The translations under genes and the position numbers were made by a program. Below, one piece after another: positions 7,658-15,739 of a DNA stretch of 64,000 nt (position 1 is its first letter; each line of letters starts with the position of its first letter). Origin of the DNA: Bradyrhizobium embrapense (lineage in GTDB: Bacteria; Pseudomonadota; Alphaproteobacteria; Rhizobiales; Xanthobacteraceae); NCBI RefSeq assembly GCF_001189235.2, contig NZ_LFIP02000009.1:186001-250000 (forward strand), written 5' to 3'. Under the pieces are notes generated by a model. It did no database searches, was not told the DNA's origin, and saw only the letters and a program-made list of their open reading frames with translations.

Positions 7658-8203
7658 TCAGCCCGTCGGCGCGATCAGGCCGACCCGCATGTCCTTCGCC
7701 AGATAGACGCAAGCGCCGTCGGCGAGCACGCGGCCGTCGGCGATGCCCAGCACCAGCCGGCCGCGCCGGACCTGGCGTACGTCGACCTCGTAGCGCACGA
7801 GCCTGACCTCCGGCGTGATGTGGCCCCTGAACTTGACCTCGCCGACCCCAAGCGCGCGGCCTTTGCCCGGGGAGCCCGACCAGCCGAGCCAGAAGCCGAT
7901 GATCTGCCACATGGCATCGAGGCCGAGGCAGCCGGGCATTACGGGGTCGCCGGCAAAGTGGCAGGCGAAGAACCAGTGATCCGGCACAACGTCCAGTTCG
8001 GCGGCGACCCGGCCCTTGCCGAAGGCGCCGCCGTCGATGCCGATCTCGGTGATGCGATCCATCATCAGCATCGGTGGCGCCGGCAGCTGCGCATTGCCGG
8101 GGCCGAAATAGCCGCCCGCGCCCGAGCGCAGCAGATCCGCCTTGCTGTAGGACGGTTGCGGCGTGTGAAAATCATGCGGGTTGAACAAGATGGCCACCGA
8201 CAT
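7658..8203 (-). CDS. fabA: 3-hydroxydecanoyl-ACP dehydratase/isomerase (FabA)
   Basis: FabA dehydrates 3-hydroxydecanoyl-ACP and isomerises the trans-2 to the cis-3 product, the branch point for unsaturated fatty acids. The 181-residue sequence follows the E. coli enzyme closely: YSKADLLRSGAG, LPAPPMLMMDR, then the active-site block CHFAGDPVMPGCLGLDAMWQ with His82 and Asp96, the same 14-residue spacing as E. coli His70/Asp84. GKGRALGVGEVKFRG and a VGLI C-terminus complete it. About ten extra residues precede the usual N-terminus. There is no fabB beside it. Instead it follows a TetR gene by 18 bases on the same strand, so regulation by that protein is likely. Confidence 0.92.
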   Translation of the reverse strand: MSVAILFNPHDFHTPQPSYSKADLLRSGAGGYFGPGNAQLPAPPMLMMDRITEIGIDGGAFGKGRVAAELDVVPDHWFFACHFAGDPVMPGCLGLDAMWQIIGFWLGWSGSPGKGRALGVGEVKFRGHITPEVRLVRYEVDVRQVRRGRLVLGIADGRVLADGACVYLAKDMRVGLIAPTG

Positions 8204-8221
8204 TGGGGTTATGGTTGAACG

Positions 8222-8851
8222 TTAGGCGCGGCTGCGCCGGGTGGCTTTTGGCTGCACCGGCGGGGACATGCCGGTCAGGCGCAGCGCCGCGGCCATGAAG
8301 GCCCAGATGTCGTCGGTCAGCCTGGCCGGATCCGGCCGCCGGTCGGCCGTGAGCGCGCCGATCAGCGCCTGGCGGATGCCGCCGATCATCAGCGCGATGG
8401 TGAGGTGGGGATCGAGGTTGCCGGGTACGATCCCGTCGCGCTGCGCAGCCTCGATCATGCGCGCCCCGGCTGCCAGCTGCCTGGTGGTGAAGGCGGTCTC
8501 GACATCAAGCACCTCGGGCGCCCGGCTCAGCGGTCCGATCACGAGCGGCGCAAACGGATGCTCGTAGTGAAAGGCGACATAGGCGCCGATCCGCGCCTTC
8601 TCCCGGTCCGCCCAATTCCTGGCGGACAGCCTGGCACCGCCGAATGCCGCCTGATCCAGTCGCTCATAGAAGTCTTCGACGACGGCGGCGATCAGCCCGG
8701 CCTTCGATCCGAAGTGGTGATAGGCGAGCCCGACCGAGACCTGCGCCCGCCGCGCGACCGCCTGCATCTCGAGGTGCCCAAGCCCCTCGATCAGTTCCTG
8801 TTGGGCCGCCGAGAGCAGCCGCTCGCGTGTGCCCAGGTTGGTCGCGCGCAT
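8222..8851 (-). CDS. TetR/AcrR family transcriptional regulator
   Basis: The product is 209 residues. The N-terminal helix-turn-helix is clear: TRERLLSAAQQELIEGLGHLEMQAVARRAQVS, then VGLAYHHFGSKAGLIAAVVEDFYERL, the signature TetR recognition segment. The C-terminal ligand domain (about residues 60-190) is all-helical and divergent. A perfect 18-base palindrome lies 14 bases before the start codon, and fabA follows 18 bases after the stop. The simplest reading is an autoregulated TetR-fabA operon whose repressor responds to a fatty acid or acyl-CoA, by analogy with the unrelated-in-detail FabR and DesT regulators. The ligand is unknown. Confidence 0.88.
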   Translation of the reverse strand: MRATNLGTRERLLSAAQQELIEGLGHLEMQAVARRAQVSVGLAYHHFGSKAGLIAAVVEDFYERLDQAAFGGARLSARNWADREKARIGAYVAFHYEHPFAPLVIGPLSRAPEVLDVETAFTTRQLAAGARMIEAAQRDGIVPGNLDPHLTIALMIGGIRQALIGALTADRRPDPARLTDDIWAFMAAALRLTGMSPPVQPKATRRSRA

Positions 8852-8865
8852 CGTTTGTCCATAGC

Positions 8866-8883
8866 TGAATTGAATTCAATTCA
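8866..8883. promoter_or_regulatory. 18-bp perfect palindrome, probable TetR operator
   Basis: TGAATTGAATTCAATTCA reads the same on both strands and lies 14 bases upstream of the TetR start codon. It is AT-rich within GC-rich flanks. Its size and position fit an autoregulatory operator overlapping the TetR-fabA promoter. Confidence 0.7.
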
Positions 8884-8956
8884 ATCTGCCGGCTGGGAGA
8901 ATGTCAAGCGTGGGGCGCCGGACGGCCGAGCAGGCGCTCGCCGCCCAATCGCTTCA

Positions 8957-9106
8957 ATGACGGCCAGTGGAAGAGGCAGCTTTGCGGTCGGCATCGCGGC
9001 GCTCACCGCCATCGTGCAGGTAGTGCCGGCCGCCGCGCGGGATACTGACGGCCGTTGCGCCAACTCGTCCCCGAGTCCTGGCTTCCAGGAAGGTCACGTC
9101 CCTTGA
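8957..9106 (+). pseudogene. Remnant of a small exported-protein gene
   Basis: The frame MTASGRGSFAVGIAALTAIVQ continues into a signal-peptide-like stretch ending AAARDTDGRCANSSPSPGF. The segment after the signal peptide resembles the start of small exported rhizobial proteins with a RDADGRYANSPLKxWF motif, but it is cut short after about 49 residues. No matching C-terminus follows. This is recognition from memory of the motif, so the call is tentative; it may be a chance frame. Confidence 0.3.
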
Positions 9107-9113
9107 AAAGGTT

Positions 9114-9143
9114 GCGGCCAGCCTTTGGGGGAAGGCTGGCCGC
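9114..9143 (-). terminator. Hairpin downstream of the cysteine-protease gene
   Basis: Two perfect 12-base arms (GCGGCCAGCCTT at 9114-9125 and its complement at 9132-9143) enclose a 6-base loop. On the minus strand the stem is followed by AACCTTTTC, a weak T-tract. It lies about 70 bases past the stop codon at 9214 and probably ends that transcript. Confidence 0.6.
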
Positions 9144-9213
9144 GCGCGAACCGGTCTGGGACGGGGAGGGGTGGGGATGTGACCGGGTCGCGAACTCGAT
9201 TCCTGGTTGCCGC

Positions 9214-9828
9214 TCAGCGCGAGCTTGCGGTTGAAACTGCGGGGCGGTTGTCGCCGAGCGAGACCCACACATTGGGATCGCTCTGCGATTGCCGCTTGAC
9301 GAAGCGGTAGCCGGTCTCCGTCCAGGCGACGATGCTCTCGTTCTGGTTGTCGAGCACGAATTCGCCCTTGTCGGTCTTCACCGTCAGCACCGCGTGGCCT
9401 TCGCCCTTCTTGTCGCGCACCACCGTGATCAACAGGGCCTCGCGCGGCCAGCCGGCATCCATCAGCATCTTGCGCTTCAGGAGCACGTAGTCCTCGCAGT
9501 CGCCGTAGCCATCGGTCGGCAAAGACCACTTCTCGATCACGCCCCAATGATCCATGTCGGTCATCGGCTTGATGGTCTCGTTGACCCACTTGTTGACCCG
9601 CACGAGGTCGCGCCAAGCGGTCTGCGACATCACGATGTCGCGTGGTTGCGTCTTGCCGCCGCGGCACTCGGCGGGATTGTCGGCGCAGAATTCGACCCAG
9701 CCGATCGGCGAACGCGCAACATCACCGAGGCTGGCGTAGACCACGTCGCCGGCCTTGGCCGACACGCACGTCGCAAACAGAATGGCGGCAACCGCCAAAC
9801 CTTTCCCCTGTCCCCTGAACCCAAACAT
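9214..9828 (-). CDS. Transglutaminase-like cysteine peptidase (BTLCP family)
   Basis: The product is 204 residues from the ATG at 9828; an in-frame start at 9867 would add 13. A signal peptide covers GLAVAAILFATCVSAKAG. The catalytic triad of the bacterial transglutaminase-like cysteine proteinase family is visible: Cys111 in DGYGDCEDYVLLKR, His145 in GEGHAVLTVKT and Asp160 in EFVLDNQN. LapG, the best-known relative, cleaves an adhesin in the periplasm under c-di-GMP control. Here no LapD or adhesin gene is adjacent, although a PilZ protein lies divergently nearby on the map. A periplasmic protease role is inferred; the substrate is unknown. Confidence 0.88.
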   Translation of the reverse strand: MFGFRGQGKGLAVAAILFATCVSAKAGDVVYASLGDVARSPIGWVEFCADNPAECRGGKTQPRDIVMSQTAWRDLVRVNKWVNETIKPMTDMDHWGVIEKWSLPTDGYGDCEDYVLLKRKMLMDAGWPREALLITVVRDKKGEGHAVLTVKTDKGEFVLDNQNESIVAWTETGYRFVKRQSQSDPNVWVSLGDNRPAVSTASSR

Positions 9829-10161
9829 CGTGGCCCCCGTTCTTCTTGTTGGGACCACGTTTCGCATAAAGCCTTTGCGCCGCCGCTAAGTACGCAAAGT
9901 AGATTTGACGCGAATACTGGTAAAAGCTGCGGCGAATTAGATCTTTACTTGAATCGAATTCGCGTAAAATTTGAAACAACTGCAATTGATTCAAATTTTA
10001 TGCATTAACGCGGCAGGCATTGCGCCAGCGCCGTTTGTTGCGCCAAAAGCTGCGGCCGTTAACCGCCGATTTCACTGGGCCAAACGCGCCGAAGGCGGCC
10101 ACCGGTGCACCGATGGCCGCCTTCGCGGGCTGAAAACGGGAGTCTTGAGCGGTTTTTCGCT
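9829..10161. other. AT-rich intergenic region with inverted repeats
   Basis: No gene is seen. Positions 9880-10010 are unusually AT-rich for this genome and contain AAAATTTGAA (9966-9975) with its exact complement at 9990-9999. A hairpin at 10090-10125 is listed separately. Both flanking genes are on the minus strand, so the promoter of the cysteine-protease gene should lie here. Confidence 0.5.
10090..10125 (-). terminator. Hairpin downstream of the PilZ gene
   Basis: CGAAGGCGGCCA (10090-10101) and its exact complement (10114-10125) form a 12-base stem with a 12-base loop, about 36 bases past the PilZ stop codon. There is no T-tract on either strand, so factor-independent termination is uncertain. 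Confidence 0.45.
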
Positions 10162-10779
10162 TTACCTCGCGGTAACGCTCTCTTCGAGGGTTTCCGCGGA
10201 CTGCTCGTGGACGAACTCGAGCGCGAAGCCTTCCTCGAGATTTCGCACCACGCGGGCCTGCACCCGGCCGAGCATCACGAGCGACTTCAGCGGCGGCCGG
10301 TTCTCGGCGGCGATCGCGGCGCCGGACAGAGAGAGGTCGATGATGCGGCAGGTCATCCGCGTGCCGTCTTCCTGGGTGAGCAGGGCGATCGGGTTGCGCG
10401 GCACGATACGATCGTGACGGCGATCCTCGGGCAGATTGAGGATGTCCCGGTTGGCGAGCCAGGTGAGCTGGGCGGCGAGCTTGTCGCGCTTGCGCGCGGT
10501 GGCGCCAATCGTCATCGCAAAGCCGTTGTCGATGATGCGGGTGATGCGGCCCTCGACGCGGCCGATATGGTCGAGATAGGCGATCACGCGGTCGCCGACA
10601 TTGCCGATGCCGGGCGCCAGCAGCGCAAGGCCTCCCGGGGACATATTGATAATCTGGCAGGGAAACTCGCGCCGGTCGGGCAGCATGTAGCGGCCGAGCA
10701 GGTGCACCTTGACGCGCTGGAAGCGGCGCCGCTCCTCGGCGACGGGGACGACGGTAGTTTTCTTTTGTGCAAAAGACAT
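10162..10779 (-). CDS. Tandem PilZ domain protein
   Basis: This 205-residue soluble protein has two PilZ domains. The first (about residues 15-105) carries the c-di-GMP-binding pattern EERRRFQRVKVHLLGRY followed by NMSPGG. The second (about 115-200) has EDRRHDRIVPRNPIALL followed by DLSLSGAAI. Both Arg-rich loops keep the RxxxR spacing needed for binding, and the second-domain D/NxSxxG box is intact apart from Ala in the last position. The start MSFAQKKTT at 10779 is typical for Bradyrhizobium homologues; an upstream in-frame start adds six residues. It probably transmits c-di-GMP signals to an unidentified target. A GGDEF-EAL protein is encoded at 52.6 kb in the same window. Confidence 0.88.
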   Translation of the reverse strand: MSFAQKKTTVVPVAEERRRFQRVKVHLLGRYMLPDRREFPCQIINMSPGGLALLAPGIGNVGDRVIAYLDHIGRVEGRITRIIDNGFAMTIGATARKRDKLAAQLTWLANRDILNLPEDRRHDRIVPRNPIALLTQEDGTRMTCRIIDLSLSGAAIAAENRPPLKSLVMLGRVQARVVRNLEEGFALEFVHEQSAETLEESVTAR

Positions 10780-10847
10780 CACAACAAACCTGGCCACCGT
10801 CCATTCGGAGCCCCGACGACGGTAAGGCTGATAGGGTTAACAGGGCG

Positions 10848-11037
10848 TTACAGTCGAGGCGGGGAACCCGCCGCGTCAGGTTTCCCGAACCATCGCGCCG
10901 CGGCCTGGATAGTCTGCGCCAGATCCGGTTCGATGTCTGTGGCCCAAGCCACAAACCCGTCGGGACGCACCAGCACCGCGTTCAAGCCCAGCCGATCGCC
11001 GGCGCGGCCCTTGCTGTCAATCGCCGCGCAGGTCCGT
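10848..11037 (-). pseudogene. C-terminal fragment of a FAD-dependent monooxygenase
   Basis: Read on the minus strand, a frame preceded by an in-frame stop encodes about 60 residues including DRLGLNAVLVRPDGFVAWA, ending in GSPPRL and a stop at 10848. The VLVRPDGxVAWR/A pattern is the C-terminal signature of aromatic-ring FAD monooxygenases of the MhpA/TfdB type. No N-terminal Rossmann motif is present upstream, so only the 3' end survives. The rest of this intergenic region shows no other gene. Confidence 0.6.
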
Positions 11038-11098
11038 CAAGTCGCAGCCGATCGGGCCCGATCTGGTGTCGTTCGTGATCTCGCGAGGGCAGCGCGCG

Positions 11099-11626
11099 TT
11101 ACTTGGCTTCGGCGTCCATGGCCGGCTCGGCGGGCGCCGCCGCTGGTTCGACGGTCACGGCCTTCAGCACCTTGTGCTTCGCCGCGCGGATCTCGAGCTG
11201 CAATGGCGGCTGATAGGACCCGGCCGGCGGCTCGAACATGAAGGCGTGGTGGCCATCGCCCTTGTTGAGCTTGAGAAGATCTTTGCGGAATTGATCGGCG
11301 ACGACTTCGGCAACGTGATCGCCGTTGAAATAGATATCGATCGCGACCCGCTTGTCGGGGTGGTGATCGTACAGGGCCCAGCCGGCGATCCTCTCCTCGT
11401 TGAAGACGTCGACATGGCCGGTGACGTCGCCTGAGAGGCTCTCGATGCCGGCTTCGATCACCTCGATGTCGCTTCTGTAGATCGATCGCGTCACGTCGAA
11501 GTTGAAATTCGCCGTATCGACGCATTGGTCGAGCAGGTTCTGCCGGTGCTCCTTCATTCGTTGCAGCGTGTCCAGCTCGCCCAGCTTGACGTACATGCCA
11601 ACGATACCTTCGATTCCTGAATTCAT
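11099..11626 (-). CDS. Protein with a GWAxD-type repeat domain, unknown function
   Basis: The product is 175 residues from the ATG at 11626, which has GGGGACG upstream; an in-frame start at 11641 adds five. The N-terminal half (about 1-70) is helical. The C-terminal half (about 75-150) contains GHVDVFNEERIAGWALYD, then RVAIDIYFNGDHVAEVVAD, then FRKDLLKLNKGDGHHAFMF. This order of motifs (GWAxD, DG/NGxxV, RxDL, GDGxHxF) is a recurrent beta domain found in alphaproteobacterial glycosyltransferases and surface-polysaccharide proteins. No catalytic domain is attached here, so it could be an accessory protein. The C-terminus is Ala/Glu/Pro-rich. Confidence 0.65.
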   Translation of the reverse strand: MNSGIEGIVGMYVKLGELDTLQRMKEHRQNLLDQCVDTANFNFDVTRSIYRSDIEVIEAGIESLSGDVTGHVDVFNEERIAGWALYDHHPDKRVAIDIYFNGDHVAEVVADQFRKDLLKLNKGDGHHAFMFEPPAGSYQPPLQLEIRAAKHKVLKAVTVEPAAAPAEPAMDAEAK

Positions 11627-11757
11627 GGTTCGTCCCCGCAAATGCTACTCGCTTCCCGCTCAGCTGCGTTCACAATCGATGGTTTCCTGCGATGCTTCGT
11701 TACGGAAAAATACTCCCGTCAAGAGTTGAAGCGCCTTATCCCACGCCAAGGTCTGTC

Positions 11758-12100
11758 ATGAGGACCTTCATGACAGGCATTCATGACATCCCGATCATCC
11801 GCGTCTGCACGCATGATGGACCTGGAGCCAAGCCCGGAATCCGGACCGTGCCATGGCCGGAAGTCGGCAAAAAGGCGGCCTTGATCGAGGTCGGCGCCTG
11901 CGGCGTCTGCGGAACGGACCTGCACATCCTGAAAGGACATTGGCCGAAGCCGCGCAACGCATATGCGCGGCTCGACACACGGACGATCTATCCGTTCATC
12001 GAGGACGGCGTCGCGCAGGCGGTCGTGGGCGCGACGGCGATGAAGCCGGTGAAGTCGACCATCGTGCCGTGGCCGGAACTCGCCGTGTGTGAGGCGGATC
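11758..12100 (+). pseudogene. Truncated zinc-dependent alcohol dehydrogenase fragment
   Basis: The frame starting at 11758 (or 11770, MTGIHDIPIIRV) encodes the GroES-like N-terminus of a medium-chain dehydrogenase. GKKAALIEVGACGVCGTDLHILKGHWPKP includes the catalytic-zinc Cys and the GVCGTD motif. Immediately after HWPKP the similarity stops: the expected GHE motif is missing, and the continuing frame (RNAYARLDTRTIYPF onward) does not look like this family. The NAD-binding domain is absent. It is therefore a decayed gene joined to unrelated sequence. The frame runs on into the convergent 815-residue gene. Confidence 0.6.
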
Positions 12101-12133
12101 AGGCCGAGCCGATCCGCCGCTGCGGTTCTGTAG

Positions 12134-14581
12134 TCAGGCGGCCTGGGCCGCCTGAGCGGACTTGTCGGCGGGCGGCGGCGTCCATGCGGCGAGGAACGGC
12201 TTGACCACGTCGTCCATGAATTTGTCGACCGGCGACTCCGGCTTGGGTTGTGGTTCGAACATCTGGACGATCATGAAGACCACACCGATCACCGCGAAGA
12301 TCGCGGCGGCCGGTCCGAAGCAGGCGGCGCTGAACGCGAGGTTCAGCGTCAGGCACACCGTCTCGCATAATCCGGCGACGGCGACGATGCCGGAGAACGC
12401 CTTGTCCCTGACGGAGGAGTTCGGGTCGGAGAGGACCTTGTTGAACTCGATGGTGTTGATCACCGCGAACGCGGCCGACACCGCGACGCCGAGCCATTTC
12501 AGCGCCTTGTTGATGTTCTGAAAGTATTTGCCCCATTTGGTGGCGTTGCCGGCGATCTGGCCGTCGGCGCGGAAGGCGGCACGGACCTCGGCCGCCCCCT
12601 TCCTGACGAACTCCTCGTCGACCTTCCCCATCTCGAACTCCGCATGGGTCAGCACGTTGCGGTCGGAAAAGGTCAGCTCCAGCTGGCCGCGTTCGCGGAA
12701 GCTGAAGTTCTTGAAGCCCTCACTGACCGATTTGATCATGGACGGTACGGACTCGGCCGCCTGTCCGGCCAGCATGATCGTGGTGACGATCGTGTTCGCC
12801 TTGCCGGTGTCATCGAGCTTGTTCCAGTCCAGGAAGCCTTTGAAGGCGTAAAGCAGACCGCCGCCAAAGGCGATCATCTTGAAGAGGCCGGCGACCTTGG
12901 GGCCGTATTTCGCGAGCTTGGATTCCGCGGCCGCGATGTTGTTGAAGCCGAGGTCGTGCAGTGAGATCAGGAAGTCGGTGGCCGCGGCTCCGAGCTCCGC
13001 GGCCTTGCCGGCATCCTTCATGATGGTCTGGAGCTCGTCTGCCGCTGCCTGAAGCCGCAGCCGGGTTTGCGTCGGATTGGTCGGCGTCACGATGTAGATC
13101 TTGATGAACTGCGCGATCATGTCGCCGAGCCAGGTCTTGATATCGTCCGGGTCGGTGAAGATCACGTCGTTCGCCAGCGCGATCGCAGGCCGCAGCACGA
13201 AGCATGTATGATACTTCTGCGCCAGCTCGCCGCTCGGCTGCAGGCAGGTCAGCAGGGTCGACGTGTTGTTGACGAGCGTCATGTCGTGCGTCGTGATGAT
13301 CCTGTTCATCATCAGGTTGATCTGCTGGTCGGTGGTGACCTGGTCGAACAACGCCTTGGCCCATTTCTCCGCGCCGTCATTGATGTAGTCCTGGATGCGC
13401 GGCTTGGTCATGATGTAGGCGTCGATGACGAGCGCGTTGTTCTGCCTGTTATAGCCGGGGTCGTCGCCGAGTCCCTTGGTCAGGAAAAGGTCGAGCTTGT
13501 CGCTCTCGGCGGCGCTCAGGGTATGGCTGGGCGCGCCCGGCCCGGTCATGTGCGAGAAGCCCCAGCCGAGATAGGCCGGTGCGAACTTCGTCTGGTAGAA
13601 CGGCAGGTCCAGATTGATGGTGTCGATCCGCGACTGCGGAAGCTGAGGCCGCGTTTCGCCGAAGAACTGGCCCAGCCAGTCCGGATTCATCGCCCATTTC
13701 GTGTTCTGGATCAGCAGATCCTGCGCATTCTCCTGCAACAGCTTGGGATCGGGTTGCAGCGTGACGAGCTCGGCGATCGACAGGTTGCTGATCGCGACGA
13801 GCCGCGGCGCGACCGCCGCCGTCGCCGTCGCGGGCTGCGACGCCGCATGCGCCCGGCCGCTCCATGCGAACGCCTGCGGCGTTTGCTCGCCGGTCGCCGG
13901 ATCGTATTTGTGCAGCGATCCCGAGAAGCTCAACCCGTCATTGGCGAACGCGATCGCGCCGCTGGCCGGCCACAGCGGGGAGATGCCGAAGCCCGGCTTG
14001 GCGAACTGGGCCATGAAGGGAATGTCGAGCTGGAGCAGATTGTCCTTGTTGATGGTCATGCCGCAATATGTCGTGACGTCTTCGTCGGCAAACCGGATGA
14101 TCGATATCGGCAGGCCGCCGTTCGGATCGAGCTCGTAGCCGAGCGTGACGGCGACGCCCGCATCGGTCGGCCCGCCCAGAGCCGGCGCGCGGGCGACCTG
14201 GGTCATGAACACCGTGGGCGGCACCGCGCCGCAGACTTCGTGCGCCACCGCGACCGATTCATGCAGGCCGAGATGGATCTGGCCGCCGAAAGCAAAGCGG
14301 TCGCGGGTGAAGTGGATCACGCCGGACGAGAAGCCGAGGTCGGTCTTCTGGCTCCAGGTCAGCGTGTCGCCGGAGAAATACGGCGCGACGATCGGCTGGC
14401 GGTTGACCGTGACCTTGCCGCCTTCGAGCGAGAGGCGCGTGATGGCGGCGTCGGCCGCGTAGCCTCGTGTCGCGCGGTCCCAGACATGGACGTCGAAATG
14501 ACGCGTGGTCGCGGCAATGGCGATGCTCGGACGCGGCGTCATGAGCTGGCGGACGATGGCTGCACGCGATTGACTGGTCAT
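12134..14581 (-). CDS. Large protein of unknown function, C-terminal membrane helices
   Basis: The product is 815 residues from the ATG at 14581, with AAGGAG about eight bases upstream; the 59-codon extension to 14758 is discounted. There is no signal peptide. Residues 1-250 look beta-rich (FSGDTLTWSQKTDLGFSSGVIHF, FAFGGQIHLGLHES, LSFSGSLHKYD). Residues 330-600 are mainly helical. Several hydrophobic segments follow near the C-terminus (GLFKMIAFGGGLLYAFKGFL, WLGVAVSAAFAVINTIEF, LNLAFSAACFGPAAAIFAVIGVVFMIV). The arrangement is reminiscent of a pore-forming or membrane-inserting protein, but no family was recognised. INLMMNRII is shared with the gene just upstream (INLMMNRLI). The two genes are 94 bases apart on the same strand. 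Confidence 0.75.
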   Translation of the reverse strand: MTSQSRAAIVRQLMTPRPSIAIAATTRHFDVHVWDRATRGYAADAAITRLSLEGGKVTVNRQPIVAPYFSGDTLTWSQKTDLGFSSGVIHFTRDRFAFGGQIHLGLHESVAVAHEVCGAVPPTVFMTQVARAPALGGPTDAGVAVTLGYELDPNGGLPISIIRFADEDVTTYCGMTINKDNLLQLDIPFMAQFAKPGFGISPLWPASGAIAFANDGLSFSGSLHKYDPATGEQTPQAFAWSGRAHAASQPATATAAVAPRLVAISNLSIAELVTLQPDPKLLQENAQDLLIQNTKWAMNPDWLGQFFGETRPQLPQSRIDTINLDLPFYQTKFAPAYLGWGFSHMTGPGAPSHTLSAAESDKLDLFLTKGLGDDPGYNRQNNALVIDAYIMTKPRIQDYINDGAEKWAKALFDQVTTDQQINLMMNRIITTHDMTLVNNTSTLLTCLQPSGELAQKYHTCFVLRPAIALANDVIFTDPDDIKTWLGDMIAQFIKIYIVTPTNPTQTRLRLQAAADELQTIMKDAGKAAELGAAATDFLISLHDLGFNNIAAAESKLAKYGPKVAGLFKMIAFGGGLLYAFKGFLDWNKLDDTGKANTIVTTIMLAGQAAESVPSMIKSVSEGFKNFSFRERGQLELTFSDRNVLTHAEFEMGKVDEEFVRKGAAEVRAAFRADGQIAGNATKWGKYFQNINKALKWLGVAVSAAFAVINTIEFNKVLSDPNSSVRDKAFSGIVAVAGLCETVCLTLNLAFSAACFGPAAAIFAVIGVVFMIVQMFEPQPKPESPVDKFMDDVVKPFLAAWTPPPADKSAQAAQAA

Positions 14582-14675
14582 GGGCGTGGCTCCTTGGCCT
14601 GACGGGCTATGGGCAGGGAAGTGATCAGGACGGCGCAGCGATGCGGAGTGAGCGGGCGAACCGGTCGCCCGCGCG

Positions 14676-15503
14676 TCATTGCACGTTTTTCGGTGCGACG
14701 CCGGTTGCAAGACCGAGCGGGGCGGCAGTCTGGTTGACGAAGTCGGCCACCGCCTCACCGTAATAGGTGGTGATGTCGGTGACCATTGACGGCCCGTCGA
14801 GGCCCCAACCGGCGGGATAGCTTTGGGTTTTGGTCCGCTTCCGGCTGATCGCGGTGTTGACCTCGTTGATGAAGGTGTCGACCCTGTAATTGTCGGGGCC
14901 GATGAAGGCGCGGGTCTGCCACGTCAGCTGCAACGGCGGATAGGCACTCTTCCACTGCGCTTCCACGGTCCGGGCCAGCGGCGCCGCGTCGAGCGCCTCC
15001 AGCTTGAACATGATGAAGTCGAGCTGCTCGACGAAATTGGCCTCGCGCGCGATCAGCCGGTTCATCATGAGGTTGATGAAGGCCGGCGACGTCGCCTGGT
15101 TGGCAACGGCGCTCGCGTAGTCCGGGCGCATGTTTCGGGTCTCGCTGAGGGTGAGCCCTTCGAGCCTCAGCGCGATCGTATCGCGGTAGATGGCCCGCCC
15201 GGCGGCGAGGGCGTCCGTCGAGTTCAGTTCGGTCCGCCATCGTGCCTCGCTCTTCGCCGCGTCCACGGTCGCGGCAAAGCCATGCAGCGCGCTGCGGCCG
15301 ATCGCCGAGCACACCAGCGCGCCCGCAGTGCGGTCGACCAGCGCGGGATTGGCAGGGGCGAAGTTGGGCGGAGGCTCGTCGGGAAAGAACGTGCCTTTCA
15401 CCGACGGCGCGTTCTTGAGCTGGCTGAGGAAGACGCCGGGCACGGTCGACGCCATGCCGCCGTCCGTCATGTTCACGACAGGGTCAGGCCGAAAGAATGA
15501 CAT
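14676..15503 (-). CDS. Protein of unknown function, partner of the 815-residue gene
   Basis: The 275-residue product starts at MSFFRPDPVVNM (ATG 15503). An open extension to 15770 would overlap the divergent patatin gene and is unlikely. It has no signal peptide or clear membrane helix. The middle is helical (SALHGFAATVDAAKSEARW, FINLMMNRLIAREANFVEQLDFIMFKLEAL). INLMMNR is also present in the downstream gene, suggesting a common domain. A TYYGEAVADFVNQ segment lies near the C-terminus. No family was recognised. The first gene of a probable two-gene operon, it faces the cNMP-patatin gene across about 236 bases. Confidence 0.7.
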   Translation of the reverse strand: MSFFRPDPVVNMTDGGMASTVPGVFLSQLKNAPSVKGTFFPDEPPPNFAPANPALVDRTAGALVCSAIGRSALHGFAATVDAAKSEARWRTELNSTDALAAGRAIYRDTIALRLEGLTLSETRNMRPDYASAVANQATSPAFINLMMNRLIAREANFVEQLDFIMFKLEALDAAPLARTVEAQWKSAYPPLQLTWQTRAFIGPDNYRVDTFINEVNTAISRKRTKTQSYPAGWGLDGPSMVTDITTYYGEAVADFVNQTAAPLGLATGVAPKNVQ

Positions 15504-15739
15504 GGGACGATGCCCGCTGAAACGAATGAAAAATGGGTCTGCAATATGGAGATGAGCATTAGCATAACAGCAACTAAAGAGCGAGAGTTTTTTTATTCGA
15601 GAATGGCTGCGCTTCGATTTCGATCCTGCGCTGCGGCCCGGGCAGCGCCCGTGTTGCAGTGCTCCCAACGGGCCACAGCGATGTCGAGACCGGCCCGATA
15701 TCGCTCGCCGGGACGGCGGCCCGGCGCTAACATCCGCGC

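Noticed and set aside
13067..14602. 511-codon plus-strand open frame.
   Set aside because: Antisense to the 815-residue gene, with Arg/Asp/Val-biased composition and no ribosome site; a shadow frame of high-GC coding DNA.
14582..14758. Upstream extension of the 815-residue gene.
   Set aside because: The extension overlaps the end of the upstream gene, is low-complexity, and a good ribosome site sits before the ATG at 14581.
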